Shown here in pieces: positions 1 to 6,620 of a stretch of DNA of 22,221 nucleotides (position 1 is its first letter; each line of letters starts with the position of its first letter). The DNA comes from Flavobacteriales bacterium UBA3442 (GTDB lineage Bacteria > Bacteroidota > Bacteroidia > Flavobacteriales > Schleiferiaceae). The DNA lies in contig DFSH01000063.1 in assembly GCA_002378565.1 (NCBI GenBank), forward strand, positions 1 through 22,221. The letters run 5' to 3'. A program made the position numbers and the translations under genes. The notes beneath the pieces were generated by a model that saw only the letters and a list, made by a program, of their open reading frames with translations, was not told the DNA's origin and ran no database searches.

Positions 1-164
1 TCATCAAGGTGATTTTTAGCTAGCCATTGGATAGTTTTGCTGTCATTCGCTTGCAAGTCTAAAGTCTGTCCCTTGCCTGTAGGGATGGCCAATGCCTTGG
101 CGCCATGCAGAAGGGTGTATTCTCCGCTAAGTAACAAGGATCCATGGGCGTGAAATCGCTGCAT
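1..164 (-). CDS. GHMP kinase, GYDIA family (N-terminal part only)
   Basis: The reading frame starts at the ATG on the minus strand ending at 164 and stays open to the left edge, so only about 54 residues are visible. It begins MQRFHAHGSLLLSGEYTLLH and continues with GAKALAIPTGKGQTL. This is the start pattern of GHMP-superfamily kinases, specifically the Bacteroidota GYDIA group (F-A-G-LLLxGEY, then L-GAKALA-PT). The gene begins 3 bp after the HMG-CoA reductase stop, so the two are almost certainly cotranscribed. GHMP kinases phosphorylate small metabolites such as mevalonate or phosphomevalonate; beside HMG-CoA reductase a role in the mevalonate pathway is a natural inference, but the exact substrate is not shown by the sequence. 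The ATP-binding glycine-rich loop lies beyond the edge and cannot be checked. Confidence 0.8.
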   Translation of the reverse strand, partial: MQRFHAHGSLLLSGEYTLLHGAKALAIPTGKGQTLDLQANDSKTIQWLAKNHLD

Positions 165-167
165 GGC

Positions 168-1484
168 TTATTGTTGAAGGGATCTCAGAGACTGCAATGC
201 TATTTTCACATCAGCATGATGGGGGGTGCTTTTGCTGAATTTCCTCGTCAAGGATTGCTTTTCTCCTTCATTGGCCCCAAGCTGGTTGAGGATATTTTTC
301 AGGTGCATTTTCATGTGACCTTGCTGGATTCCCGTGGTGGTTAGCGCGCGCAATGCAGCAAAGTTTTGTGCCAGGCCAGATGTTGCAACAATGCCCATCA
401 GCTGCTTGGCGCTGGGGTTGTTCAAAACCTCATGGGATAGGGTAACCAAGGGGTGCAGCTTGGTCAATCCGCCCACGGTTCCTAGGGCCAATGGGATGTC
501 AATCCAAAAACGAAACTGGCCATCAATGATGCTGCAGTGACTCAGGCTACTGTACTGTCCACCCATGGCGGCATGGCTGTGGCAACCAGCTTCTACGGCA
601 CGAAAATCGTTACCCGTGGCCATCACCACGGCATCAATGCCATTCATGATGCCCTTGTTGTGGGTTGCGGCACGGAAGGGTTCAATTTCAGCGATGTCAA
701 CAGCTTGTTTGAATTTTTGAGCAAAATCTTCACCTTGAATTTCCCCATCTTTCAAGTCAGTCACTGGACAAGTCACCTCACTGATAACCCTGCAGTCAGG
801 ATTGTGATTACTGAGGATGCTCATGATCACTTCCATGGTGCTTTGCTTGGTCGCCACATGGTCAGCAACAGCCATTTTCCATGCTTGAGCCATGACTTCA
901 AGGCAGGAGTTGATGAAGTTAGCGCCCATGGAGTCGGCGGTCTTGAATTGCACGGCCAATTGATGGTAGTCCTTGAGGGCATCAGACTTGTCAATCAGTG
1001 CAATGGATAAGATGCCACCACCGCGCTGACGCATATTGGTGGTGATGTGATCAGTTGAGGCTAGAAGGGCTGGTTTTGCTTCATTGAATGCAGTTGTCAG
1101 GTCACTGGAATGGCCAGAATAACTGAAGTGGACATGGCCCACCTTGGTCATCGAAATCACCTGGGTTTTGAATCCGCCGCGGTGCAGCCAAAAACTGGCG
1201 GCTTTTGCTGCTGCAGCCACCACGGAACTTTCTTCTGTTGCCATGGGGATGCTGTGAACCACGCCATCAATTAAAAAGTTAGGCGCCACGCCCAAGGGCA
1301 TGTAAAAGTTCGCAATGGTGTTCTCCGTGAACTCATCGTGCTGCCTTTGCACACGGTCATCGCCGTGCATGTATGACTGCATCAGACGCAATGCAGCTTG
1401 TGGATTTTCGAGGTGATTTTCAGCAAGCCAAGTTTGCTTTTCTGCTTTACTGAGTTTAGAAAATCCTTGAATGGCCTTGGTCAT
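168..1484 (-). CDS. mvaA: Hydroxymethylglutaryl-CoA reductase, class II (degradative-type)
   Basis: This 438-residue protein interconverts HMG-CoA and mevalonate, the committed step of the mevalonate isoprenoid route. Family motifs are clear: PMATEESSVVAAAA at residues 80-93 with the catalytic Glu84, DSMGANFIN near 184-192, the catalytic Lys277 in HNKGIMNGID, Asp293 in ATGNDFRAVEAG, and the C-terminal catalytic His390 in QGHMKMHLKNI. These sit close to the E83/K267/D283/H381 positions known for class II enzymes, and the length fits that class. The frame extends upstream to 1559, but the ATG at 1484 is chosen because a TACCTTTGC -7 box at 1503-1511 lies inside the extension; another ATG at 1502 directly abuts that box. 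In Flavobacteriales this class probably works biosynthetically despite the 'degradative' label (inference). It is followed 3 bp later by a GHMP kinase. Confidence 0.95.
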   Translation of the reverse strand: MTKAIQGFSKLSKAEKQTWLAENHLENPQAALRLMQSYMHGDDRVQRQHDEFTENTIANFYMPLGVAPNFLIDGVVHSIPMATEESSVVAAAAKAASFWLHRGGFKTQVISMTKVGHVHFSYSGHSSDLTTAFNEAKPALLASTDHITTNMRQRGGGILSIALIDKSDALKDYHQLAVQFKTADSMGANFINSCLEVMAQAWKMAVADHVATKQSTMEVIMSILSNHNPDCRVISEVTCPVTDLKDGEIQGEDFAQKFKQAVDIAEIEPFRAATHNKGIMNGIDAVVMATGNDFRAVEAGCHSHAAMGGQYSSLSHCSIIDGQFRFWIDIPLALGTVGGLTKLHPLVTLSHEVLNNPSAKQLMGIVATSGLAQNFAALRALTTTGIQQGHMKMHLKNILNQLGANEGEKQSLTRKFSKSTPHHADVKIALQSLRSLQQ

Positions 1485-1502
1485 GATGGTCTGTGATTGC
1501 AT

Positions 1503-1511
1503 GCAAAGGTA
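1503..1511 (-). promoter_or_regulatory. Predicted Bacteroidota -7 box for HMG-CoA reductase
   Basis: On the minus strand this reads TACCTTTGC, matching the Bacteroidota sigma -7 consensus TAnnTTTG. A TTG triplet lies about 21 nt upstream as a possible -33 element. The box lies 18 nt before the ATG at 1484, giving a leader of about 10-15 nt, and would let the gene be transcribed independently of the genes upstream. The same octamer occurs before tRNA-Phe and dgkA in this window. Confidence 0.55.
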
Positions 1512-1531
1512 GTCGCTCTGAGAAAAGGGGA

Positions 1532-1855
1532 TCAATGCCTTTGAGCCAGCATGAGCCAACCAGTACCTAAGAGGTAGAAGGGAGCATCTATTAAGTCTGC
1601 AGTAAATCGTGGGTCAAAGCGGGGTATCCAGTATTCAAATATGACAGCTACTGTTAGGGCGAACCCCCAGGCTAGGGAAGGTTTTATTTTAAAATTCTTG
1701 TCCCATAACCTCACACCTAAAATGGGTAGTCCAATCATGATGGGCATGCTTAGAAAGGGGTCAAGGTAGCTGTCAATCAGAGGAAATTCACCCAGAAATA
1801 CTTGATGGATAAGCAGTGCAGATATGGCTGCAAAGACTGTGATTTGCAGTTTCAA
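1532..1855 (-). CDS. Small membrane protein resembling the Bacteroidota 'magnesium citrate secondary transporter' family
   Basis: A 107-residue hydrophobic protein with three to four predicted membrane helices, including an N-terminal helix, one around SMPIMIGLPILGV, one at LAWGFALTVAVIFEYW, and one near the C-terminus at FYLLGTGWLML. Between helices it has IDSYLDPFLSMP and, later, FDPRFTADLIDAPFYLLG, a pattern I associate with small Bacteroidota proteins annotated as magnesium citrate secondary transporters; that label is weakly founded and the true function is unknown. There is no ATG near the hydrophobic start. The best start is a TTG at 1855 whose last two bases are the first two of the TGA stop of the upstream zinc-ribbon gene (a TTGA overlap), implying translational coupling. 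Later ATGs would remove the first helix. It ends 47 bp before HMG-CoA reductase. Confidence 0.65.
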   Translation of the reverse strand: MKLQITVFAAISALLIHQVFLGEFPLIDSYLDPFLSMPIMIGLPILGVRLWDKNFKIKPSLAWGFALTVAVIFEYWIPRFDPRFTADLIDAPFYLLGTGWLMLAQRH

Positions 1856-2127
1856 ATGGCAACCCAATAAGCCATGTACGCAATGAATCCAGCTATCAGC
1901 ATGACAAACCACTGACCAGCAACGAGGGTGTTGATGGCAAATCGGAGAAAGGGGTTTTTAGCTTTGGTATTCCAGGAAGGCAATGGCATTTCGAAGGGTT
2001 TGATGGTGCGGTGATCATTTTGAGGCGCGAAGGTTTCATGAACTGGAAGGATGTGGCTGCATTTACGACAGGCTTGTAGTTGCTTATCATACCACGTATT
2101 GCAGGAAGGACACTTGACTTCGTTCAT
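1852..2127 (-). CDS. Zinc-ribbon protein with a C-terminal membrane helix, function unknown
   Basis: A 91-residue protein. At its N-terminus two CxxC pairs (Cys6/Cys9 in VKCPSC and Cys20/Cys23 in QACRKC) form a typical zinc ribbon. A polar middle section follows, then a hydrophobic segment near the C-terminus (VMLIAGFIAYMAYWVA) that should anchor it in the inner membrane with the ribbon probably in the cytoplasm. The open frame extends to 2304, but that part merely translates tRNA-Phe and its terminator, so the ATG at 2127 is the real start; a TATCTTTG box lies immediately upstream. Its stop overlaps the TTG start of the small membrane protein gene, so the two are probably made together and may interact (inference). 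I do not recognise a specific family. Confidence 0.75.
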   Translation of the reverse strand: MNEVKCPSCNTWYDKQLQACRKCSHILPVHETFAPQNDHRTIKPFEMPLPSWNTKAKNPFLRFAINTLVAGQWFVMLIAGFIAYMAYWVAI

Positions 2128-2134
2128 GATTTGA

Positions 2135-2142
2135 CAAAGATA
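2135..2142 (-). promoter_or_regulatory. Predicted -7 box for the zinc-ribbon gene
   Basis: The minus strand reads TATCTTTG, an exact match to TAnnTTTG, ending only 7 nt before the ATG at 2127. Transcription would start within a few bases of the start codon. It sits just beyond the tRNA terminator, consistent with a fresh transcription start. No convincing -33 element at normal spacing was found. Confidence 0.45.
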
Positions 2143-2160
2143 ATTACCATTTGATTCAAT

Positions 2161-2188
2161 AAAAAACCCCGCTTGAAAGCGGGGTTTT
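2161..2188 (-). terminator. Rho-independent terminator of tRNA-Phe
   Basis: The arms AAAACCCCGCTT (2163-2174) and AAGCGGGGTTTT (2177-2188) are perfectly complementary over 12 bp; realistically the stem is 10 bp with a six-base loop. Read on the minus strand it lies 5 nt after the tRNA 3' end and its GC-rich core is followed by a run of six T. The symmetric A/T flanks could also make it work on the plus strand, but no plus-strand gene precedes it. Confidence 0.9.
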
Positions 2189-2192
2189 GAAG

Positions 2193-2265
<73 letters not shown>

Positions 2266-2280
2266 CCTCGTTGAAGAAGC

Positions 2281-2289
2281 GCAAAGGTA
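2281..2289 (-). promoter_or_regulatory. Predicted -7 box for tRNA-Phe
   Basis: The minus strand reads TACCTTTGC, identical to the box before HMG-CoA reductase, placed 15 nt upstream of the mature tRNA 5' end. This implies a 5' leader of roughly 10 nt. Just upstream lies a 6-bp inverted repeat (CAAGGC 2294-2299, GCCTTG 2310-2315) of unknown relevance. Confidence 0.55.
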
Positions 2290-2351
2290 ATGACAAGGCC
2301 TCAATCATTGCCTTGGTAAAAGATAAAAAATGCCATGTCAGGTGATAGGGG

Positions 2352-2359
2352 TAAATTTG
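2352..2359 (+). promoter_or_regulatory. Predicted -7 box for the coaX operon
   Basis: TAAATTTG matches TAnnTTTG exactly and ends 4 nt before the coaX ATG at 2364 (TTTG-CGCC-ATG). If this is the real -7 element, transcription starts at or next to the A of the ATG, giving a leaderless or nearly leaderless message. No Shine-Dalgarno sequence is present. Confidence 0.5.
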
Positions 2360-2363
2360 CGCC

Positions 2364-3098
2364 ATGATTTTGGCATTGGACATTGGTAACACCCGAGTGA
2401 AGGCAGCCTGTTTCTCTTCATCAGGAGAGATGCTGCGCTACCAGGCATGGGACAGTTTATCTGTTGTAGCCATTGAGCATTGGTTGCCAGAGCCTCCAGA
2501 GCATGTATTGGCCTCTAATTCTGCCGATGTGAACCCACCACCTTTAAGCATTGCTTCTGTGGCCGTGTCTTGGTTAGATTTATCGGGCCCTTGGCCTTTT
2601 GTTTTGAGCTATGGTCACGGGTTAGGTGTGGATCGCTTGCTTGCGGTACTAGGCGCACTTGAACAGACGACATCAAGGGATGTTTGTGTGATCACTTGTG
2701 GAACCTGTTTGACATTCAGCGCCGTGTCATCGGCTGATGGCTTTTTAGGCGGCATCATAGCTCCAGGTCTTGCCATGCGCTTGACCGCCATGCATCAAGG
2801 TACAGGCAGCTTGCCATTACTTGATGCTTCATGGAAGGGCCTTTCATTGGAAGACCCTCGAACTAATTACAGCGAAGAAAGCATGCAACGTGGTGCCTTC
2901 ATAGGGATGCTTCAGCAAATCACAGATGAAATAATACTGTGGCGAAAACGGTACCCAACCATGACCTTCCTGCTGAACGGGGGTGATGGAATGACTTTTG
3001 CTAACCATCTAGAAAGCGGCATCTTTGCGGCTTCCAAATTGGAATTGATAGGGTTATATGCTCACTGGACTTATGCGCAAAACAGTACTTCTTCTTAG
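2364..3098 (+). CDS. coaX: Type III pantothenate kinase, divergent at the catalytic Asp motif
   Basis: A 244-residue protein of the ASKHA fold; CoaX phosphorylates pantothenate in the first step of coenzyme A synthesis. Diagnostic segments are LALDIGNTRVKAA at the N-terminus (phosphate-1 loop), GLGVDRLLAVLGA at 87-99, and DGFLGGIIAPGLAMR at 125-139; a late NGGD supports the fold. However, the segment that in most CoaX proteins reads vIDxGTxxTfD, with the general-base aspartate, here reads VITCGTCLTFS (109-119): Thr111 replaces the catalytic Asp and Ser119 replaces the second Asp. The codons (act, agc) are unambiguous in the given sequence. The protein may be inactive, altered in mechanism, or retained for another role. 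It leads a tightly packed envelope gene run; the next gene starts 26 bp before its stop. Confidence 0.9.
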   Translation: MILALDIGNTRVKAACFSSSGEMLRYQAWDSLSVVAIEHWLPEPPEHVLASNSADVNPPPLSIASVAVSWLDLSGPWPFVLSYGHGLGVDRLLAVLGALEQTTSRDVCVITCGTCLTFSAVSSADGFLGGIIAPGLAMRLTAMHQGTGSLPLLDASWKGLSLEDPRTNYSEESMQRGAFIGMLQQITDEIILWRKRYPTMTFLLNGGDGMTFANHLESGIFAASKLELIGLYAHWTYAQNSTSS

Positions 3099-4389
3099 CC
3101 TCTTGATGCTTGGCCTCACGGTAACAGCACAAACAGGTGGTATAAACCCCTATAGCGTCTATGGATTGGGATGGTCTGCATCGCCTTCCTACGTGCATGG
3201 TCAGACCTTGGGTCGGACGTCCAGTTCATGGCGATCTGGCTTGCATGTCAATCCCGCGCAGCCTGCCAGCTACAGCGAATTGAAATACACAACATTAGAT
3301 ATCGGTGGTTATGTACAAATGATGCACCAAGCAGATGATGTGGACGCCTTGTGGAACAACACAGGTGGGTTCAGAGAATTTGGCTTGGGTCTGCCTTTAG
3401 GTAATGGCTTTGGTATGGCTGTTGGTTTGCGACCGTACACCACAGTTGGCTATGACATCCTTAGCAGCGACAGTTCATCGGCATTTGGTGATTATGTTCA
3501 GCAATACCAAGGGTCAGGTGGCTTGAATGAAACCTTTGTTGGCATTGCCTACGCACCAGCTCCTTGGTTGTCAGTTGGCATCAATGGTTACTACCGTTTT
3601 GGATCCATTGAACAAAGTAACCGTTTGGATTTTGTTGACAACCAATACGACGACGTGAAAACGGAGCGTCGAACTATGGTTAGTGATTGGACCTATGATG
3701 CGGGGATTCAATTGGTGCTCCCTTTGGGTAACAACGTCATGACCATCGGCGCCACGTATTCTCCAACAGCAGACTTTGATGCATGGCAGGATTTGGTGTC
3801 TTATGCTTACAAGCCAGGACCCAATGGCAGTGAAAGCCCTCTGGACTCTCTTGTTACCAGCTTAAACAATGAAGACATCGTTCGTTTACCTGGCCAAATT
3901 CAAGTGGGCCTATCCTTGGAGAAACAGGCTGAAAATCTACCGGTGAATGCTTGGGAGGTTCATGCTGGATATACCTTGGTGTCACAAAGCGAACTGCTCA
4001 CCTTCGCCACCACAACGTCGCATTATGGTGAAGATGTGCGGATGCTTTCACTCAGTGCAGGCATCATCCCCGCATTGGCTTTTACTGAAAGGAAGCTCAA
4101 GAGTTATGGCTCTCAAATCTCTTATACCGCGAGCTTCACTCAGGCAAATACCGGATTGATCTTTGACGGCCAATCAGTGAATCAATGGAATTTGACAACG
4201 GCCATGGGGCTTCCTATTGGCGGCAAGTCGGTCATGCTTGGCGATAGAAAATTTGCTACTGTCAACCTGGGTTTACAGGTTGGTAAACTCGGGGAGAAGG
4301 ACAATGGCTTGCTTCGCGAATTCCAATTCCGTGCCTTACTTGGCGTAACCCTCAATGATCAATGGTTTGTTCAATTCAAATACCGATAA
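3073..4389 (+). CDS. Outer-membrane beta-barrel protein, conserved in Bacteroidota, function unknown
   Basis: A 438-residue protein with a Sec signal peptide (MRKTVLLLSLLMLGLTVTAQ, cleavage likely after TAQ). The mature start NPYSVYGLG and the later VNPAQPASYSELKYTTLDIGG resemble a conserved Bacteroidota outer-membrane protein group found next to coaX and lptC. The remainder shows alternating polar and hydrophobic residues with many Gly and aromatic positions, and the C-terminus (NDQWFVQFKYR) fits a final barrel strand. The ATG at 3073 is preferred over the one at 3058 because it places the charged n-region directly before the hydrophobic core; it overlaps coaX by 26 bp. Function is unknown; the neighbours suggest envelope biogenesis (inference). 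Confidence 0.8.
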   Translation: MRKTVLLLSLLMLGLTVTAQTGGINPYSVYGLGWSASPSYVHGQTLGRTSSSWRSGLHVNPAQPASYSELKYTTLDIGGYVQMMHQADDVDALWNNTGGFREFGLGLPLGNGFGMAVGLRPYTTVGYDILSSDSSSAFGDYVQQYQGSGGLNETFVGIAYAPAPWLSVGINGYYRFGSIEQSNRLDFVDNQYDDVKTERRTMVSDWTYDAGIQLVLPLGNNVMTIGATYSPTADFDAWQDLVSYAYKPGPNGSESPLDSLVTSLNNEDIVRLPGQIQVGLSLEKQAENLPVNAWEVHAGYTLVSQSELLTFATTTSHYGEDVRMLSLSAGIIPALAFTERKLKSYGSQISYTASFTQANTGLIFDGQSVNQWNLTTAMGLPIGGKSVMLGDRKFATVNLGLQVGKLGEKDNGLLREFQFRALLGVTLNDQWFVQFKYR

Positions 4390-4390
4390 C

Positions 4391-5797
4391 ATGAAACGTT
4401 TATTCACGTCAATACTTTTCACCTGCATGGCTATGTCTATGGTGGCGCAAGGAACCTGGGGGAGCAATTCAGCAGACAGCACCAAGTGCTTTGAAAATTT
4501 CAATGATTTTGGTGCATTGTACAATTCAAAGTCCTACCTGGATGCCTATGACCACTGGAAGGTTGTGTATGAAATTTGCCCTGCAGCATCTGTGGTGATT
4601 TACAAGTATGCGCCCAAACTTTTTGCCTACAAAATCAAGGACACACAGGACTCTGCCATGCGTGCAGGTTTGGTGTCAGACTTGATGTCAGTGTATGACA
4701 ATCAAATGACCCTTTACCCCGGTACGGAAGCAAAGTTGACGGCAAAAAAGGCCAATGATCACTTCAAGTATAACAAGGATTACAATGAGGCATACGTCAT
4801 GTTCAATGATGCCTTGCAACTGGACCCCTCCGAAGTTCAGCCATCTTACTTGAACACGTATTTCAAGGTGGTTTTGTGGATGTACAAAAACGATTCCATC
4901 GATGCAGAAGGCTTGCTGAACTCCTATGCTGCCGTTTCTGAGGCCATCCAACTGCAGTCCATTCGCTTAAACAAGGAGGTGCGCATGCTGACAGAAAAGG
5001 ACACTTTGGGAACCATCTCATCAAGGGAGCAACGCATCCTATCCATTGACAATCGAATCTTGGGGCAGGCATCAACCTTGATTTCCAATATTGAAAAGGG
5101 TTTGGCTCCCGTGTTGACTTGTGATCGCATGAACTTGATCTACAATGAAGAAGCATTTGAAGCACACCAAACCGATGCAACCTGGTTGCGCCGTGCACTG
5201 AAAATGCTTGGCAAGGAGCGTGAGGATAGCACAGGCACTTCGGATTGTTCAGATAACCCTATGTACTACTTGGCAGCTCAAGCATTGTACGACATGGATC
5301 CCTCTGCGCAGGCAGCTCGATCCATGGGCCTATTAAGCCTCAAAAATGAAAAGTGGTCAGAGGCATTAACCTACTACCAATCTGCCATCGATCAAGAGGC
5401 CGACCCCTTGCTGCAGGCAAAAGATTACTTGCGTTTGGCTTTTGCACATAAGCAAATCGGCAGTTTGCCCAGCGCAAAGACGGCATGTTTAGGTGCATTG
5501 AATGCGGATCCGTCTTTTGGTAAGCCTTTGCTGTTTCTTGCACAGATTTATGCAGAGTCTGCCGGTACCTGTGGCAACAATGCCTTTGAGAAAAACGCCG
5601 TGTATTGGGCAGCAATTGACAAGCTGTACCGTGCAAAGCGAATCGATGAAAGCTTAACAGCTACAGCTGATAAGATGATCAGTGCATACAGGGTTGGTAT
5701 TCCTGACAAATCCATTTCATTCCAGTTTGGTCATTTGGATGGTGAGCGTTACCGCATCACATGCTGGATCAATGAAACGGTGACTGTTCGCTTTTGA
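4391..5797 (+). CDS. Secreted TPR-repeat protein
   Basis: A 468-residue protein with a signal peptide (MKRLFTSILFTCMAMSMVAQ) and alpha-helical TPR-like repeats. The clearest are NKDYNEAYVMFNDALQLDPS near 128-147 and the stretch containing WSEALTYYQSAIDQEADP followed by AKDYLRLAFAHKQIGSLPSA and then ACLGALNADPSFGKPLLFLA. Such proteins are usually periplasmic scaffolds. The start at 4391 is 1 bp after the preceding stop; the in-frame ATG at 4355 lies inside the outer-membrane protein gene and would spoil the signal peptide. The C-terminal 40 residues (FQFGHLDGERYRITCWIN...) look like a beta-rich tail outside the repeats. It may work with the outer-membrane protein or LptC encoded beside it (inference); no specific function can be assigned. 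Confidence 0.85.
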   Translation: MKRLFTSILFTCMAMSMVAQGTWGSNSADSTKCFENFNDFGALYNSKSYLDAYDHWKVVYEICPAASVVIYKYAPKLFAYKIKDTQDSAMRAGLVSDLMSVYDNQMTLYPGTEAKLTAKKANDHFKYNKDYNEAYVMFNDALQLDPSEVQPSYLNTYFKVVLWMYKNDSIDAEGLLNSYAAVSEAIQLQSIRLNKEVRMLTEKDTLGTISSREQRILSIDNRILGQASTLISNIEKGLAPVLTCDRMNLIYNEEAFEAHQTDATWLRRALKMLGKEREDSTGTSDCSDNPMYYLAAQALYDMDPSAQAARSMGLLSLKNEKWSEALTYYQSAIDQEADPLLQAKDYLRLAFAHKQIGSLPSAKTACLGALNADPSFGKPLLFLAQIYAESAGTCGNNAFEKNAVYWAAIDKLYRAKRIDESLTATADKMISAYRVGIPDKSISFQFGHLDGERYRITCWINETVTVRF

Positions 5798-6393
5798 GAC
5801 AGAATCACATCGACGAAAAACAGACAAAGGGATTCCTGTGGAGGGGTCCCTTTGTGCTTTTTGGACTGTTTGCTATGTGGCTACTTGGCGCATGCAGCAA
5901 TGACCGATCAGCCGTTCAAGCATTGAATCAGTCCCTGGATGCGCCCACCATGGAGCAGTTTGATGCAGTGATCAGTTATTCGGATTCTGGTGTCGTAACC
6001 ATGCGGCTAGAAGCAGGTCATTTGACCAAAGAGGAGGGTGAACAAGGTGGCCAACTGTTTGATCAAGGGGTGAAAGTAACCTTGCTGAATAACGATGGCA
6101 GCATTCGAGGTGGCATTCTTGCAAGCACAATTCGCCAAATCGGTGAAAGCGAAACATGGGTCTTGTCAGGCGATGTTCACATGACCCATCACAGTGGACG
6201 TGCATTGATGACAGACAGTTTGACCTGGCACCGTGATGCTGCCCGCATCACCAGTCAAACAGCCTTGCGATTGATCGATGGGGATGAGGAAATTCGAGGA
6301 ATTGGTCTTGAAGCACGTGAAGATCTTTCCCAATACACCATCTTTGCGGTATCAGGGGAATTGAATAACCCCATGGAAAACACAAAGGAATGA
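5794..6393 (+). CDS. lptC: LPS export ABC transporter periplasmic protein LptC (lipoprotein form)
   Basis: A 199-residue protein. LptC bridges the LptB2FG extractor and the LptA-like periplasmic path that moves lipopolysaccharide to the outer membrane. After a short cytoplasmic stretch comes a hydrophobic helix ending in LLGAC, a lipobox with Cys34, so this LptC is probably a lipoprotein rather than held by an uncleaved helix. The rest fits the LptC beta fold: DAVISYSDSGVVTMRLEAGH, then GGQLFDQGVKVTLLN, then ESETWVLSGDVHM and ALMTDSLTWHRDAARITS. The only start that keeps the signal is TTG at 5794, which overlaps the TGA stop of the TPR gene (TTGA). The next gene overlaps its stop by ATGA. Confidence 0.85.
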   Translation: MRQNHIDEKQTKGFLWRGPFVLFGLFAMWLLGACSNDRSAVQALNQSLDAPTMEQFDAVISYSDSGVVTMRLEAGHLTKEEGEQGGQLFDQGVKVTLLNNDGSIRGGILASTIRQIGESETWVLSGDVHMTHHSGRALMTDSLTWHRDAARITSQTALRLIDGDEEIRGIGLEAREDLSQYTIFAVSGELNNPMENTKE

Positions 6394-6620
6394 AGGCAAA
6401 AAAACAGTATTTGAAGACCACAGAATGGATGTGGTTGGTCGTGGCCGTGTTGTCACTGGTTGAGATTGGTGCCCAATGGACCATTGACCGTAGCCGCGCC
6501 TACCTGTTTCTTTTGTTTGCTATCACAGGCGTTGTGATGTTTGTTCTTAGACGCAAGGCTAGACTTGCTATGGAGGCCCGATGGAAATCAGATCAGGGGC
6601 TTTCTGATAGCGATGAGTGA
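6390..6620 (+). CDS. Small two-helix membrane protein of unknown function
   Basis: A 76-residue protein with two hydrophobic segments, WMWLVVAVLSLVEIGAQW (13-30) and YLFLLFAITGVVMFVLR (38-54), separated by a short charged turn (TIDRSRA) and ending in a basic then acidic tail. The ATG overlaps the lptC stop (ATGA) and its own stop overlaps the next gene by 8 bp, so translation is likely coupled on both sides. A small protein in this position between lptC and the CNNM/hemolysin gene is, as far as I recall, conserved in related Bacteroidota. The positive residues after helix 2 predict both ends in the cytoplasm. No function can be given. Confidence 0.8.
   Translation: MKAKKQYLKTTEWMWLVVAVLSLVEIGAQWTIDRSRAYLFLLFAITGVVMFVLRRKARLAMEARWKSDQGLSDSDE

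Noticed and set aside
537..1010. 157-residue open frame opposite HMG-CoA reductase
   Set aside because: Antisense to a well-conserved enzyme, with no recognisable motif; it is a shadow of the coding strand.
2294..2315. Inverted repeat CAAGGC/GCCTTG upstream of tRNA-Phe as a terminator or operator
   Set aside because: Only 6 bp, 10-nt loop, no T-run and no converging transcript to end; kept only as a remark in the promoter entry.
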